DNA of 64,000 nt from Balneolales bacterium (GTDB taxonomy: Bacteria; Bacteroidota; Rhodothermia; Balneolales; Cyclonatronaceae): the NCBI GenBank assembly GCA_020832405.1, contig JAFIET010000010.1, positions 1 through 64,000 on the forward strand. The letters are read 5' to 3'. Position 1 is the stretch's first letter. The number at the start of each line of letters is the position of its first letter. The notes under the pieces are model-generated. The model saw nothing but the letters and a program-made list of their open reading frames with translations, was not told the DNA's origin and did not search any database. Of the stretch, positions 18,336-27,531 are shown one piece after another. Made by a program: the position numbers and the translations under genes.

Positions 18336-19580
18336 TTGCAAAGCCTTTCCGAAAACCCGTATTACAGGCTGGTCCGCAGCAACGCCAACTTCCGGCGGGT
18401 GTGGTTCTCGCAGATGGTCTCCAACCTGGGCGACTGGTTCGGCGTGCTGGCCGTTTATGCGCTCATTATCGAGTTTTCCGGATCGGAGCTGCTGCTGGGC
18501 CTCATCATCGTAATTAAGATGATGAGCTTCGCGGTGTTTTCGCCTTTTGCAGGCTACATCGCCGACCGCTTCGACCGGCGGATGCTCATGATTGTCTGCG
18601 ATTTCGGCCGGGGATTCGCGGTGCTCAGCTTCCTCTTCGTGCGTGAACCCGAGCTGCTCTGGCTTATCTATGTGATGACTGCCGTGCAGATGATGTTCGC
18701 AGCGGTCTTCGAGCCGGCCAAGCAGTCTTCCATTCCTAACATCACCTCTCCGGAGGAGCTGGTGCGCGCCAACATCCTATCGAACCTCTCCTGGAGCATC
18801 ATCTTTACCAGCGGCATGGGCCTCGGCGGGCTCGCAACTGCCGCCTTCGGCACCGATGCCGTTTTCGTAATGAACGGGCTCGGCTACATCCTCAGCACCA
18901 TTTTTATCTTCCGGGCGACAATCCCGCATGTGCGCGACGCGGCAACCCTTGAAAGCCTGCGCGACCCGATCAAGGGCATCATGGACGGTTACCGCTATCT
19001 CTGGAAAACCGGCCGGGTGTATCGTCCGGCGATGGCCAAAGGGGGGATGACCATCTTCATGGGCGGCCTGGTGTACATGCTCATTCTGATTTCCGATCAG
19101 GTGCTGCTGATGGGCAGCGCCGGGCTCGGGCTGCTCTATGCGGCACGGGGCGCGGGCACCGCCGTCGGACCCGTGCTGCACCGCAAATACGCGAGCAACG
19201 AAAACCGCTGGGTCGCCGGTATGGGCGCCGCGATGGTGATCGCCGGGCTGTTCTATTTCGGGGTCGGGCTCACCGCTTCTTTGTGGGTGATGATGACCCT
19301 CGTTTTCCTCTCGCATATAGCCTCGGGCGCAAACTGGGTTTCAAGCACCGTTCTCCTGCAAAAACGCGCGCCGGATGCTTTCCGCGGCCGGGTGTTCAGC
19401 GCGGAATTCCTGCTTTTCACTGTCGCACAGTCGCTCTCGACCCTTGCTGTGTCGCTGCTGCTGGAGTTCAACATCCTGGAGCTGCAAACCGCCATCCTGA
19501 TCTTCTCGGCCGGCCTCGTACTCACCGGCATCATCTGGCTGCTCACCGTAGCAAGGCGCGAAAAAGCGGACGTGGGGTGA
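18336..19580 (+). CDS. MFS transporter (enterobactin/macrolide exporter-like)
   Basis: This 414-residue membrane protein has 12 predicted helices of the major facilitator superfamily. The start NANFRRVWFSQMVSNLGDWF and the loop AGYIADRFDRRMLM are typical of the EntS / macrolide-efflux branch of MFS exporters. The middle loop and the region LQKRAPDAFRGRVFS are also characteristic. Substrate unknown. An in-frame TAA lies only three codons upstream, so the TTG at 18336 is the only initiator that keeps the conserved N-terminus; the first ATG would remove helix 1. No partner gene is coupled; R1 repeats lie on both sides (c3 and c4). Confidence 0.88.
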   Translation: MQSLSENPYYRLVRSNANFRRVWFSQMVSNLGDWFGVLAVYALIIEFSGSELLLGLIIVIKMMSFAVFSPFAGYIADRFDRRMLMIVCDFGRGFAVLSFLFVREPELLWLIYVMTAVQMMFAAVFEPAKQSSIPNITSPEELVRANILSNLSWSIIFTSGMGLGGLATAAFGTDAVFVMNGLGYILSTIFIFRATIPHVRDAATLESLRDPIKGIMDGYRYLWKTGRVYRPAMAKGGMTIFMGGLVYMLILISDQVLLMGSAGLGLLYAARGAGTAVGPVLHRKYASNENRWVAGMGAAMVIAGLFYFGVGLTASLWVMMTLVFLSHIASGANWVSSTVLLQKRAPDAFRGRVFSAEFLLFTVAQSLSTLAVSLLLEFNILELQTAILIFSAGLVLTGIIWLLTVARREKADVG

Positions 19581-19583
19581 TGA

Positions 19584-19771
19584 GATGGCACGCGGATTGT
19601 GCGGATCGGGCCGGATTTGCGCGGATTTTTTTTGGGGATGATGGGGGATGGAGCCCAATCAGGCTGCTCCTTTGCCCCCCTTCGCGCAACCCCTCGCGCC
19701 CTTCGCGGTTAAAACCGGCAGCTGATTTTTACCACAAAGGCCGCAAAGGATCTCACGAAGGACACGAAGCC
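19584..19771 (+). repeat. R1 intergenic repeat, forward copy (c4)
   Basis: GATGGCACGCGGATTGTGCG, GATCGGGCCGGATTTGCGCG, GATTTTTT, then CGCGCCCTTCGCGGTTAAAA and a CCGGCAGCTGATTTTTACCA, CAAAGGCCGC segment. The same modules appear in the same order as in copies c5 and c6. The copy fills the gap between the MFS gene and the PEGA protein. Confidence 0.88.
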
Positions 19772-19928
19772 AGTACCGCCCCGGTATGCCAGATAATTTC
19801 TACCAGGCACCGATTTTACTTCAGCTTTAAAGCTCAAAACAATATCTTTACAAGAAGCCCGAAAAAATCACGGATTGCTAACAGTGCGCGTCGGGCTTTG
19901 ATAATATTCTTTTCATTGTTTTGTCGCT

Positions 19929-21896
19929 ATGCATTCTGAAACTCCGCTTGAATCGCCTTTTACTGCACCCGGTGCCCTTTTTGCTTCGCTTTGGCTTTTT
20001 GTGATGTGTGCCCTGCTTTTGCCCGCCCTGCTGCCCGGGTCCGCCGCGCAGGCGCAGGTGCTGCGGCAGATGGAAGTCGAGCGCGTAACCAACAACCGCG
20101 CTTTTGTATTTCAGGATTACCCCGGCTATGCGGCCGTGTACATCGAGAGCAGCATCCCCAACCTCAGCATAGCTTCCAACCTTGATGTCATTGCTGATCT
20201 GAGCGACCCGGCTTCGGGGGTGTACCGGGTTATTATTCTGCCCCGGCCGCAGGCGCTCTACTTCCGCGCGCCCGGTTACATGGAGGCCCGCATGAGTACG
20301 GGCGTGCTGAATGCCCGGCAGGTGATCGAGCTCCGCATAGATCCGCAGGACCGCAGTATCACCGATACCGGCGACCTGCTTATCCGCTCGGAGCCTTCCG
20401 GCGCGGCCTTCACTGTCGAAGGCCTGCCCGGCACCTACAGCACGCCGCACAGCTTCACCAATATCATCGCCCAAACCTATAATATCCGCGTTGAGCTTCC
20501 CGACCACGAAACCAAGCACGTGATTGTGCGCGTAGATCCGCTGCGGCCCACCGTGCGCGATGTGGTGCTGACCCCCACTTTCGGTTTCCTCAACCTGAAT
20601 ACCCCCAACGCCACGCTTTTTCTCGCAACGGATGAGGTGCCCCAGTACCGGGTGACCTACACGCCCAACCGCAGCATCCGGCTCGATACCGGCACCTACA
20701 GCTACCGCATCAGCCGCCCGAACTACGAAGATGAAACCGGCCGCTTCACCATTGAACCCGGCCGGACAAGCATGCTTGAGGTCAGCCTGCGGCCGACCTA
20801 CGGGTTCCTGGTGGTGAACACTCCCGATGCGCAGCTTTTCCTGCGAAATACGGCCGGGGGCGATGAGCGCCTGCAGCCCTATCAGCGGCAGCAGCCGGTG
20901 CAGATCGATGCCGGTACCTACAGCTTTCGGATACAGCGGAATTTTTTCCAGCCGGTTTCCGGAAACATCACTATACGCCCCGGCGAAACGAGCTTCCTTG
21001 CCCCTGAGCTGAGTCCGGATTTTGCTACCCTGCGGGTTCGGGCCAATGCGCCGAACTTTCAGCTCCGTGCCACCGACAGCAATGCGCCTGCTACGAACAA
21101 CCGTAGTGAAATCAACCTGGAGCGCGGGCTGCGTACGGTTGTGGTATCGGCTCAGGGTTATGCCGACCTCAGCCTGCGGGTCAACGCCCGGCCCGGTGAG
21201 CGCATCGATACTACGGTTGTGCTCGAAAGCCTTGCCGCCCGGCAGGACCGGCAGCGGCGGGAACAGCTGCCGCGGGGCATCCTGAATGTGAGCACCGATA
21301 TGCCCGATGCTGAAATTTTCATCAACGGCGAGCGTCGCGGACAGGGGGAAATCAGCATCTCGGTAGTGCCGGACAGCTATGAAGTTGAAGTCCGGCACCC
21401 GCATCTTTCCCGGCAGAAAATCAGGGTAACGGTCGGCTCCGCAGCGGTAGTTGATCAAAACCTGGTGCTGCTCCCCTCGAAAGGGCAGGCCGTGCTGCTC
21501 TCGGCCCTGCTGCCGGGCACGGGGCACCTCTATACCAACCGCAACCGCGGCTACTTCTACCTCGCCGGTGCGGCTGCCGCGGCCGGATTTACCGTCTGGG
21601 CCCGCTTCGACTACCTTGCCGCCGGCGAGCGCTACGAAAACGCTCAGCTGAGATATCAGCAGGCTTCCTCTCTCGAAGATGCTGCCCGCTTCCGCGCCGA
21701 TGTGCTGAAGGAATTTGGCAACCAAAGCACGGCCTATGATAACATGATGCTCGGCCTCGCCGTCTTCGGCGGCGTGTATGCCGTGCAGATGCTCGATGTA
21801 CTCATCCTCCGCCCCCGCTACGGCTACCGCGACAGCCGCCAAACCGTGCAGGCGGGCTTCGGCCCGCAGGGTGCAAGTCTCACCCTCCGCTTCTGA
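19929..21896 (+). CDS. PEGA-repeat secreted/envelope protein
   Basis: This 655-residue protein has a signal peptide (hydrophobic core about 21-40, ending AAQAQ) and then several PEGA-type beta repeats. Examples are LLIRSEPSGAAFTVEG, FLNLNTPNATLFLATD, FLVVNTPDAQLFLRN and LNVSTDMPDAEIFINGERRG. The C-terminal 150 residues carry two or three hydrophobic segments (AVLLSALLPGTGHLY, YFYLAGAAAAAGFTVWARF, MLGLAVFGGVYAVQML), as in DUF5683-like envelope proteins. PEGA domains are extracytoplasmic beta modules; the exact role is unknown. Its stop lies 42 nt before the ATG of the next lipoprotein, so the two probably share a transcript. Several long antisense frames across this gene are shadows caused by its biased codon usage. 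Confidence 0.85.
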   Translation: MHSETPLESPFTAPGALFASLWLFVMCALLLPALLPGSAAQAQVLRQMEVERVTNNRAFVFQDYPGYAAVYIESSIPNLSIASNLDVIADLSDPASGVYRVIILPRPQALYFRAPGYMEARMSTGVLNARQVIELRIDPQDRSITDTGDLLIRSEPSGAAFTVEGLPGTYSTPHSFTNIIAQTYNIRVELPDHETKHVIVRVDPLRPTVRDVVLTPTFGFLNLNTPNATLFLATDEVPQYRVTYTPNRSIRLDTGTYSYRISRPNYEDETGRFTIEPGRTSMLEVSLRPTYGFLVVNTPDAQLFLRNTAGGDERLQPYQRQQPVQIDAGTYSFRIQRNFFQPVSGNITIRPGETSFLAPELSPDFATLRVRANAPNFQLRATDSNAPATNNRSEINLERGLRTVVVSAQGYADLSLRVNARPGERIDTTVVLESLAARQDRQRREQLPRGILNVSTDMPDAEIFINGERRGQGEISISVVPDSYEVEVRHPHLSRQKIRVTVGSAAVVDQNLVLLPSKGQAVLLSALLPGTGHLYTNRNRGYFYLAGAAAAAGFTVWARFDYLAAGERYENAQLRYQQASSLEDAARFRADVLKEFGNQSTAYDNMMLGLAVFGGVYAVQMLDVLILRPRYGYRDSRQTVQAGFGPQGASLTLRF

Positions 21897-21937
21897 TGCT
21901 GATGCCCAACCCGAACAGCCCCGAAACACCTCCCGCC

Positions 21938-24715
21938 ATGAAAAAGCTCTCCCTTACCCTCCTCACCAGCCTGCTGCTCGCCGCCGCCCTGCTCTACTGC
22001 ACCAGCCCAACCGAGCCGGTTTTTGACAACCCCTACGATGAGGAAAGCGGGGCCTACATCCCGACCCCGGATCTGAATACGGCGCCGGTACAACCTCTTG
22101 CGACTGCCGCCATTACCGGGGGCGTATTTGAGACGAATTTCGGAAGGCCCGTTACGAAGAAAGGTGTGTGCTGGAGCACTTCGGAAAATCCGACGATTGA
22201 GGATAACTGTTCGGATGAAGGACCCGGAACACAGCCATTCGAGACCCTGATTGAAGGACTTGATGTAACAACCCGGTACTATGTTCGGGCTTATGCCACC
22301 AATGATGCGGGTACGATTTACGGCGGACAGCGCAGCTTTACAACTCAATCGGGTGTGCCTGAACTGCAAACCGGGCAGGCAGATGAGATCAGGGCTTTGA
22401 GCGCTGTAGCGCAGGCTACCCTCGGTGAAGAAAACGGCGCGGTTGTATTGGATTGGGGAATCTGCTACCGGCCTGCCCAAAGCCCGGAAGAGGAAATCTG
22501 CCTTTCAGCAGTACAGCAGCAGCTGCTTGCAGGCGGCGCGCTCAGAGAAGCTGGGGATCTTTTTGCAGCTCGCGCCGCCTCCCAAAGGCAGGCACAGGCC
22601 GCCGGACGACAGAGCCGCAGCCTGAGCGCTGAAGCCGGGAGGCCGCAGCCCTCAGCAGGACCTGCATCCGAAAACCTGCAAAGCGGCCTCACCGCAGAGC
22701 GGGAGCAGCTGCAGCAGCGTCAGCCTGTGGCCGTGCAGCAAAGGCAGACACCGGCAAGAGAGCAAAGCTCAGATCGCTTACCTGCACAACTGCAAAACCG
22801 GGACCTCCCTGTGCTGCAGCAGCAAAACGAACTTTCGGGTCAGGCAGAAAGCCGGCCGGCAGCCGAAATTCTGAATACTGCTGACGGCAGCTTCACCGTA
22901 CAGCTTACCAACCTTCAGGCGGACACCGGGTACGAACTCCGGGCCTGGGCAGTGAATGACGCGGTTGGGGTGAGCTACGGGAATGTGGTTTCGTTTACAA
23001 CCATGGATGGCGTACCGGAAATAGAGTCGCAGCCCGCAGCTTCAGTTACGGCTTTTTCTGCTTCGGTTGAAAGTATAATTGAAAAAGATGGTGGCGATCC
23101 TATTACCGCACGCGGCATCTGCTATGGTGATATGCCGAACCCTGACCGGTCTGATAATTGTATAGCCGCCGGACAAGGTTTGGGAAGCTTTGAAATTACA
23201 CTTGAAGAACTCAATGCGGACACGCAGTATTTTGTGCGGGCCTATGCTGAAAACCGGGTTGGGGTGCATTTTGGCAATCAGATCAGCTTCGCTACCAACG
23301 ACGGCTTGCCGGGCATTACCACAAACCCTGCATCAGAAATCAGGGCATTTTCTGCGATAACGGGAGGAACCATTCAGCCGGACGGCGAAGCCCCTGTAAC
23401 CGGGCGTGGGGTTTGTTACGCAACTATCGAAAATCCAACTCTGGATGATAGTTGTATTCAAGCCGGAGAAGGAGAGGGAAGTTTTGAGGTCGAGCTTGGA
23501 GGTTTGAACCCCGATACTGAATACTTTATTCGAGCCTATGCGCAAAACGAAAGGAGCTTGGGGTACGGGAATGAAGTGTCGTTTACAACCTTACCTGTTC
23601 ATAATTTAAACCTCACTGCAAATCCACCAGGTTCTGGCAATGTGTCTGGAGGAGGTCAATTCGCAGCTGGTGTTATGAGAATTATTTCAGCCAATCCTGC
23701 GGCAGGATTTGAATTTGCAGGTTGGACCGGCGACATCTCTCATGTGGGTAACCCTAATTCAGCAACGACATCAATTACGATGCCTGCAAGTAATGTGAAC
23801 CTGGTTGCCAATTTTACACCTGTTCCAACTGTACCTACATACAGTTTAACACTCACGGCCAGCCCTTCAGGTTCGGGCACTGTAAGTGGAGGAGGGCAAT
23901 TCGCGGAAGGTGTTGTGAGATTTATTTCAGCTAACCCTGCGACAGGTTTTGAATTCGTAAGTTGGACCGGCGACACCTCTCATGTGAGTAATCCTAATTC
24001 AGCAACGACATCAATTACGATGCCTGCAAGTAATGTGAACCTGGTTGCCAATTTTACAACCCAGTCTAATGGAGGCTGGCCACGTGACACTGAAACACTT
24101 ATTCATGATGTTACTAATCCACACACCGGCCGCACATGGATGGACCGCAACCTGGGTGCTTCCCGAAGGGCTACATCTCCCACAGACTCTGAAGCCTATG
24201 GCGACCTCTACCAATGGGGGCGCGCGGCTGATGGGCATCAGAAACGTATTTCTGCAACAACTTCAAATTTAAGTTATACTGATTCACCAGAGCATGAAAA
24301 ATTTATATTAATTGACGTTAATAATCATTTTTCTCACTATGATTGGCGGGCTTTCCAAAACAACAGTTTTTGGCAAGGATTTGAAGGATTAAATAATCCA
24401 TGCCCTATGGGATATCGTATACCAACAATTGCTGAGTGGCAGATCGAAAAAGAAACTTGGGTAACTGAAGATCTAAACGGTGCTTATCAATCTATATTGA
24501 AATTGCAAGTCGCAGGTTCTAGAACCCCTGATAATGGTAATGTTATCAATGTGGGGATTAAAGGAAATTATTGGTCGAATACAGTTTCTGATTTATATAC
24601 AAATCCACTTTGGCGAATCTATGTTAGTGGTTTGTTAAACTTTGGTGTCAATGAAGTCACCCTTGATAGCCAGGCACGGGCAGTAGGGGCTTCAGTTCGA
24701 TGTATAAAAGATTGA
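21938..24715 (+). CDS. Mosaic surface lipoprotein: FN3-like repeats, InlB-like repeats, FISUMP domain
   Basis: This 925-residue lipoprotein (signal MKKLSLTLLTS, lipobox ALLYC) has four FN3-like units of the Bacteroidota type, each with a GxCY...NPT...C core, a GSFE/GSFT strand, and RAYAxN...SFTT. They fall at about 22.06-22.36, 22.36-23.01, 23.01-23.30 and 23.30-23.60 kb. The second is interrupted by a Gln/Ala/Arg/Ser-rich insert of roughly 120-150 residues (about 22.49-22.86 kb). Two InlB B-like repeats follow (23.60-24.06 kb). The C-terminal FISUMP domain runs from TGRTWMDRNLGASR through CPMGYRIPT.EW to RAVGASVRCIKD. DNA becomes clearly more AT-rich after about 23.6 kb, which suggests the 3' part was acquired separately. 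Likely adhesive and surface-exposed; no enzymatic motif. Confidence 0.85.
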   Translation: MKKLSLTLLTSLLLAAALLYCTSPTEPVFDNPYDEESGAYIPTPDLNTAPVQPLATAAITGGVFETNFGRPVTKKGVCWSTSENPTIEDNCSDEGPGTQPFETLIEGLDVTTRYYVRAYATNDAGTIYGGQRSFTTQSGVPELQTGQADEIRALSAVAQATLGEENGAVVLDWGICYRPAQSPEEEICLSAVQQQLLAGGALREAGDLFAARAASQRQAQAAGRQSRSLSAEAGRPQPSAGPASENLQSGLTAEREQLQQRQPVAVQQRQTPAREQSSDRLPAQLQNRDLPVLQQQNELSGQAESRPAAEILNTADGSFTVQLTNLQADTGYELRAWAVNDAVGVSYGNVVSFTTMDGVPEIESQPAASVTAFSASVESIIEKDGGDPITARGICYGDMPNPDRSDNCIAAGQGLGSFEITLEELNADTQYFVRAYAENRVGVHFGNQISFATNDGLPGITTNPASEIRAFSAITGGTIQPDGEAPVTGRGVCYATIENPTLDDSCIQAGEGEGSFEVELGGLNPDTEYFIRAYAQNERSLGYGNEVSFTTLPVHNLNLTANPPGSGNVSGGGQFAAGVMRIISANPAAGFEFAGWTGDISHVGNPNSATTSITMPASNVNLVANFTPVPTVPTYSLTLTASPSGSGTVSGGGQFAEGVVRFISANPATGFEFVSWTGDTSHVSNPNSATTSITMPASNVNLVANFTTQSNGGWPRDTETLIHDVTNPHTGRTWMDRNLGASRRATSPTDSEAYGDLYQWGRAADGHQKRISATTSNLSYTDSPEHEKFILIDVNNHFSHYDWRAFQNNSFWQGFEGLNNPCPMGYRIPTIAEWQIEKETWVTEDLNGAYQSILKLQVAGSRTPDNGNVINVGIKGNYWSNTVSDLYTNPLWRIYVSGLLNFGVNEVTLDSQARAVGASVRCIKD
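23721..24060 (+). repeat. Intragenic tandem duplication of InlB-like repeat
   Basis: Two segments starting at 23721 and 23961 (period 240 nt, 80 codons) are almost identical over about 98 nt, both reading GTTGGACCGGCGACA and later ATTACGATGCCTGCAAGTAA. Only four substitutions are visible up to the final Thr codons. The near identity at the DNA level, including third positions, indicates a recent duplication or gene conversion. Confidence 0.85.
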
Positions 24716-24754
24716 CAGATTATTTTTATAGTACATTAAATTAGTTAATTAGCT

Positions 24755-25882
24755 TTAGTCCAAAAACCCCCGGTAATTCTCCCGTGTAATTACCTCAAAA
24801 CTACTGTTAGGATAGGTTTCAAAAAACTCAGCCGGCTTGCGGACTTTGGCGTTGGGGTTCCATTTGAATTCGAAAGTACTCAGCCTTCCGCCGGCTTCTT
24901 CGAGATAGTCGATTTCCTTGCGGTCGTAGGTGCGCCAGAAGTAGCGATTCGGGAACTGCCGTTGGTTGTGCAGCAGCTTCATCCGCTCGGTAACACAAAA
25001 ATTCTCCCATAGTGCCCCGGTGTCATCGCGCTGCGAGAGGGGGTTGAAATTGTTGATGAGGCTGTTCCGGATGCCGTTGTCCAGAAAATACACTTTGAAG
25101 GATTTTGAAAGCTCCTTGCGCAGGTTTCGGCTGAATGAACCCAGCCGGAAAACCACAAAGCTTTTTTCCAGCAGCTCGATGTAGTTGCGGATGGTATGGT
25201 GGTTTTCACCCAGCAGCTTTGCAAGCTCGTTATAGGAAACCTCATGGCCCAGCTGAAGCGCCAGCGCCTGTAGCAGCTTAAATAACAGGTCAGACCGCTT
25301 GAGCTGATTAAACTGAAGCACATCTTTATACAGGTAGTTGGTCGAAATATCCCGAAGCTCCTCAAGGGCCTCTTCTTCGGGCTGACCGTACACATCGGGG
25401 TACATCCCGAACCGAAGCATATTTTCGAGCCTTGCATCCCAATCGACCGGCAGCGTTTCCTGAGAAATTTCGGTCAGTGAAAACGGGTAAAGCGTGAAGG
25501 TGCGGGAGCGGCCGGTCAGCGGTTCGCTCACGGACTGCGCCATGTCGAAAGAGGACGAGCCTGTGGCAATCAGCTGAATGTCCGGTCGCGTATCGGCCAG
25601 TACTTTCAGCGTGAGGCCAATGTTAGGAATGCTCTGCGCCTCGTCAAGCACAATTACTTTATAGTTGCCCAGAAAATCATTAAGCAGCGCTGTGTTGGTT
25701 GTTTCGAGCGCCTGTCGGTACTGCAAAATTTCACAGTTGATGTACCGCGCTTCATCACCAAACCCGGCAAGAAGTGCTTTGGAAAGGGTCGTTTTGCCGG
25801 TGCGGCGCGCTCCGTAAAGGATGATGACCTTCCCCTTAAACAAAAGCTTTTGGATGCTGTCCTGAATGCTGCGTCGGATCAT
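24755..25882 (-). CDS. AAA ATPase with DUF4143 domain (ATPase A)
   Basis: This 375-residue cytoplasmic ATPase has Walker A GARRTGKT (residues 24-31), Walker B VIVLDEAQ with Asp80-Glu81, and the sensor LIATGSSSFDM near 105-115. A winged-helix-like middle (EVSYNELAKLLGENHHTIRNYIELLEKSFVVF) follows, with a C-terminal domain whose strands KEIDYLEEAGG and FEFKW give the D...ExK pattern of the PD-(D/E)XK nuclease fold. This is the AAA_14/DUF4143 family, common in Bacteroidota and of unknown function. It is a tandem paralogue of ATPase B, on the same strand across a gap of about 220 nt. Two tandem 29-nt palindromic repeats lie 96-156 nt upstream. Confidence 0.9.
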   Translation of the reverse strand: MIRRSIQDSIQKLLFKGKVIILYGARRTGKTTLSKALLAGFGDEARYINCEILQYRQALETTNTALLNDFLGNYKVIVLDEAQSIPNIGLTLKVLADTRPDIQLIATGSSSFDMAQSVSEPLTGRSRTFTLYPFSLTEISQETLPVDWDARLENMLRFGMYPDVYGQPEEEALEELRDISTNYLYKDVLQFNQLKRSDLLFKLLQALALQLGHEVSYNELAKLLGENHHTIRNYIELLEKSFVVFRLGSFSRNLRKELSKSFKVYFLDNGIRNSLINNFNPLSQRDDTGALWENFCVTERMKLLHNQRQFPNRYFWRTYDRKEIDYLEEAGGRLSTFEFKWNPNAKVRKPAEFFETYPNSSFEVITRENYRGFLD

Positions 25883-25977
25883 GGCTGTGCTGCGTTATGG
25901 TAACGGTTCCGGGTATCAGTTGACCGCATCCTGCCGGGCGGAGTTAAACCTGATGCCCTATAAAGTAGGCAAAATAC

Positions 25978-26038
25978 AAATCTCGGAAGTCAACTTCCAA
26001 AATTTATATAAATCCCGGAAGTTTACTTCCGAAATTTA
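25978..26038. promoter_or_regulatory. Paired palindromic repeats upstream of ATPase A
   Basis: Two 29-nt units (25978-26006 and 26010-26038, period 32 nt) match at 25 of 29 positions. The core of unit 2 is CGGAAGT-TT-ACTTCCG; that of unit 1 is CGGAAGT-CA-ACTTCCA. Both have outer arms AAAT and ATTT. The symmetry suggests a dimeric protein binding site; the 32-nt period is close to three helical turns. No other copy was noticed in the window. Confidence 0.7.
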
Positions 26039-26102
26039 GGAAAAGGGAGGGCAGTCGCGTTATGCAGCCGCAGGGATAAACCATGCTTTCGGTTAAGGGC
26101 AA

Positions 26103-27245
26103 TCAGGCCGTGCCGGGGGTCACCCGGTCCATCATCACAAAATCTCTGAAGTTAGTCCGGTCGATGGTTTTGCTTTCTGCCTTGTAGGTGTTCGTGAAGC
26201 TTGCTGAGAGCCGTTCGCGCCCCTGCGCATCCCACTTGAACTCAAAACCGCTGATTCTGCCTCCCAGGTCCTCTACCCAGTCCACTTCCTGCTGCTGCTT
26301 GGTTCGCCAGAAATAGGTGCGGGCCAGTGACTCCTTATATGCAATTTGTTTTATGCGCTCTGAGACCAGAAAGTTTTCCCAAAGTGCCCCTTTGTCGGTT
26401 CGGGAGGCCGGCGGATCAAAGTTTCCGATAATCATGTTTCTCACCCCGTTGTCGTAGAAATAGATTTTATTGTTTTTCCTGATTTCATTGCGCAGGTTCC
26501 GGCTGAAAGCACCAAGCCGGAAAACAACATAGCCTTTTTCGAGAATTTCAATGTACCGGCTCACCGTTTTGGTGTCGAGGCCTGTCATTTGCCCAAGCTC
26601 CGCATAACTGACCTCGCTGCCAGTCTGAAAAGCAAGGGCACGCACGAGCTTGTCGAGGGCATCCGTTTTTTTGATGCCTCCGTAAATAAGCAGATCGCGG
26701 TACAGGTAGCTGTTTACAAGATTGCGCAGCACCGGAATTTCGTCGCCCGGCGACATGAGCACATCCGGATAAAACCCGTATATCAGCCTGTGCTCAAGCT
26801 GCTGTTGTGAGGCGAGGTACCCGTGCTGCTGCTCGAATTCTTCCCAGGAAACCGGAAAGAGCTGATACTCCCACTTGCGGCCGGTAAGGGGCTCGTTAAG
26901 CTGATTTGCAAGATCAAAAGAGGATGAACCGCTCGCAAACAGCTGAACCTGTTTGAACTGATCCGTGATGATTTTCATGGTCTGACCGATGTCGGGTATT
27001 CGCTGCGCTTCATCAATAAAAACCCGGCTGTATGTTCCGAGGATGGAGCGAATCCGCCCTGTATCCGCTCCGCCTAACATTTCCCGTGTTGAGGGGTCGT
27101 CACCGTTGAGAAAAAGAAAAGGCGTACCGCGAAGAATGGTCGTCATAAGCGTTGTTTTGCCGACCTGTCGGGGCCCCGTAACAATGATTGCCTTGCCGGA
27201 ACCAATCCGTTTCTCGATGGAAGCCTGCAGGGTGCGTTTGTACAT
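26103..27245 (-). CDS. AAA ATPase with DUF4143 domain (ATPase B)
   Basis: This 380-residue paralogue of ATPase A has Walker A GPRQVGKT (24-31), Walker B VFIDEAQRIPD with Asp78-Glu79, and the sensor LFASGSSSFDLA. A winged-helix segment (EVSYAELGQMTGLDTKTVSRYIEILEKGYVVF) follows, and the C-terminal nuclease-like block is QQQEVDWVEDLGG followed by FEFKW. The catalytic-looking Glu/Asp...Glu-x-Lys pattern is kept. It is transcribed toward ATPase A with no coupling. Its own upstream repeats (27303-27371) differ completely in sequence from those of A. A DNA- or chromosome-related role is only inferred from the domain structure. Confidence 0.9.
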   Translation of the reverse strand: MYKRTLQASIEKRIGSGKAIIVTGPRQVGKTTLMTTILRGTPFLFLNGDDPSTREMLGGADTGRIRSILGTYSRVFIDEAQRIPDIGQTMKIITDQFKQVQLFASGSSSFDLANQLNEPLTGRKWEYQLFPVSWEEFEQQHGYLASQQQLEHRLIYGFYPDVLMSPGDEIPVLRNLVNSYLYRDLLIYGGIKKTDALDKLVRALAFQTGSEVSYAELGQMTGLDTKTVSRYIEILEKGYVVFRLGAFSRNLRNEIRKNNKIYFYDNGVRNMIIGNFDPPASRTDKGALWENFLVSERIKQIAYKESLARTYFWRTKQQQEVDWVEDLGGRISGFEFKWDAQGRERLSASFTNTYKAESKTIDRTNFRDFVMMDRVTPGTA

Positions 27246-27302
27246 GGCGGAGGGGTTTAGGGGAAAAGTCAGGAGCTTGTTTACCGGTAAAGATAATCAA
27301 AA

Positions 27303-27371
27303 CATAACCATTCCGGAATCAAATCCATTTTGGTCATAACCATTCGGGATTTCATTCCGGAATGGTCATAA
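27303..27371. promoter_or_regulatory. Paired palindromic repeats upstream of ATPase B
   Basis: Two adjacent 32-nt units start at 27303 and 27335. Both begin CATAACCATTC and end TTTGGT or AATGGT, and are followed by a third CATAA. Within them are the palindromes ATTCCGGAAT and CATTCCGGAATG, and the long-range pair ACCATTC / GAATGGT. The block begins 58 nt before the ATPase B start. Confidence 0.65.
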
Positions 27372-27531
27372 ACGCAGGCTTTCCGGAAGTGAAGGCTTCC
27401 GTGACTCAGCTCAAAAATCCCGCCTCCGGACACGCACAAATCCTGCCTTTCGGGCTTCCCGAAAAAGGGTTCAAAAAAGTATATTGGCACAGCACTACTC
27501 GCTGCAATCTCAAATTTTCCGAATCCGCTTT

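Noticed and set aside
19878-21929. 683-codon open frame on the minus strand
   Set aside because: It is antisense to the PEGA-repeat protein, has no recognisable domain or signal, and reflects codon bias of the plus-strand gene.
24075-24715. Diversity-generating retroelement target in the FISUMP domain
   Set aside because: No reverse transcriptase or template repeat was found in the window, and the end of the gene shows no adenine-biased duplicate.
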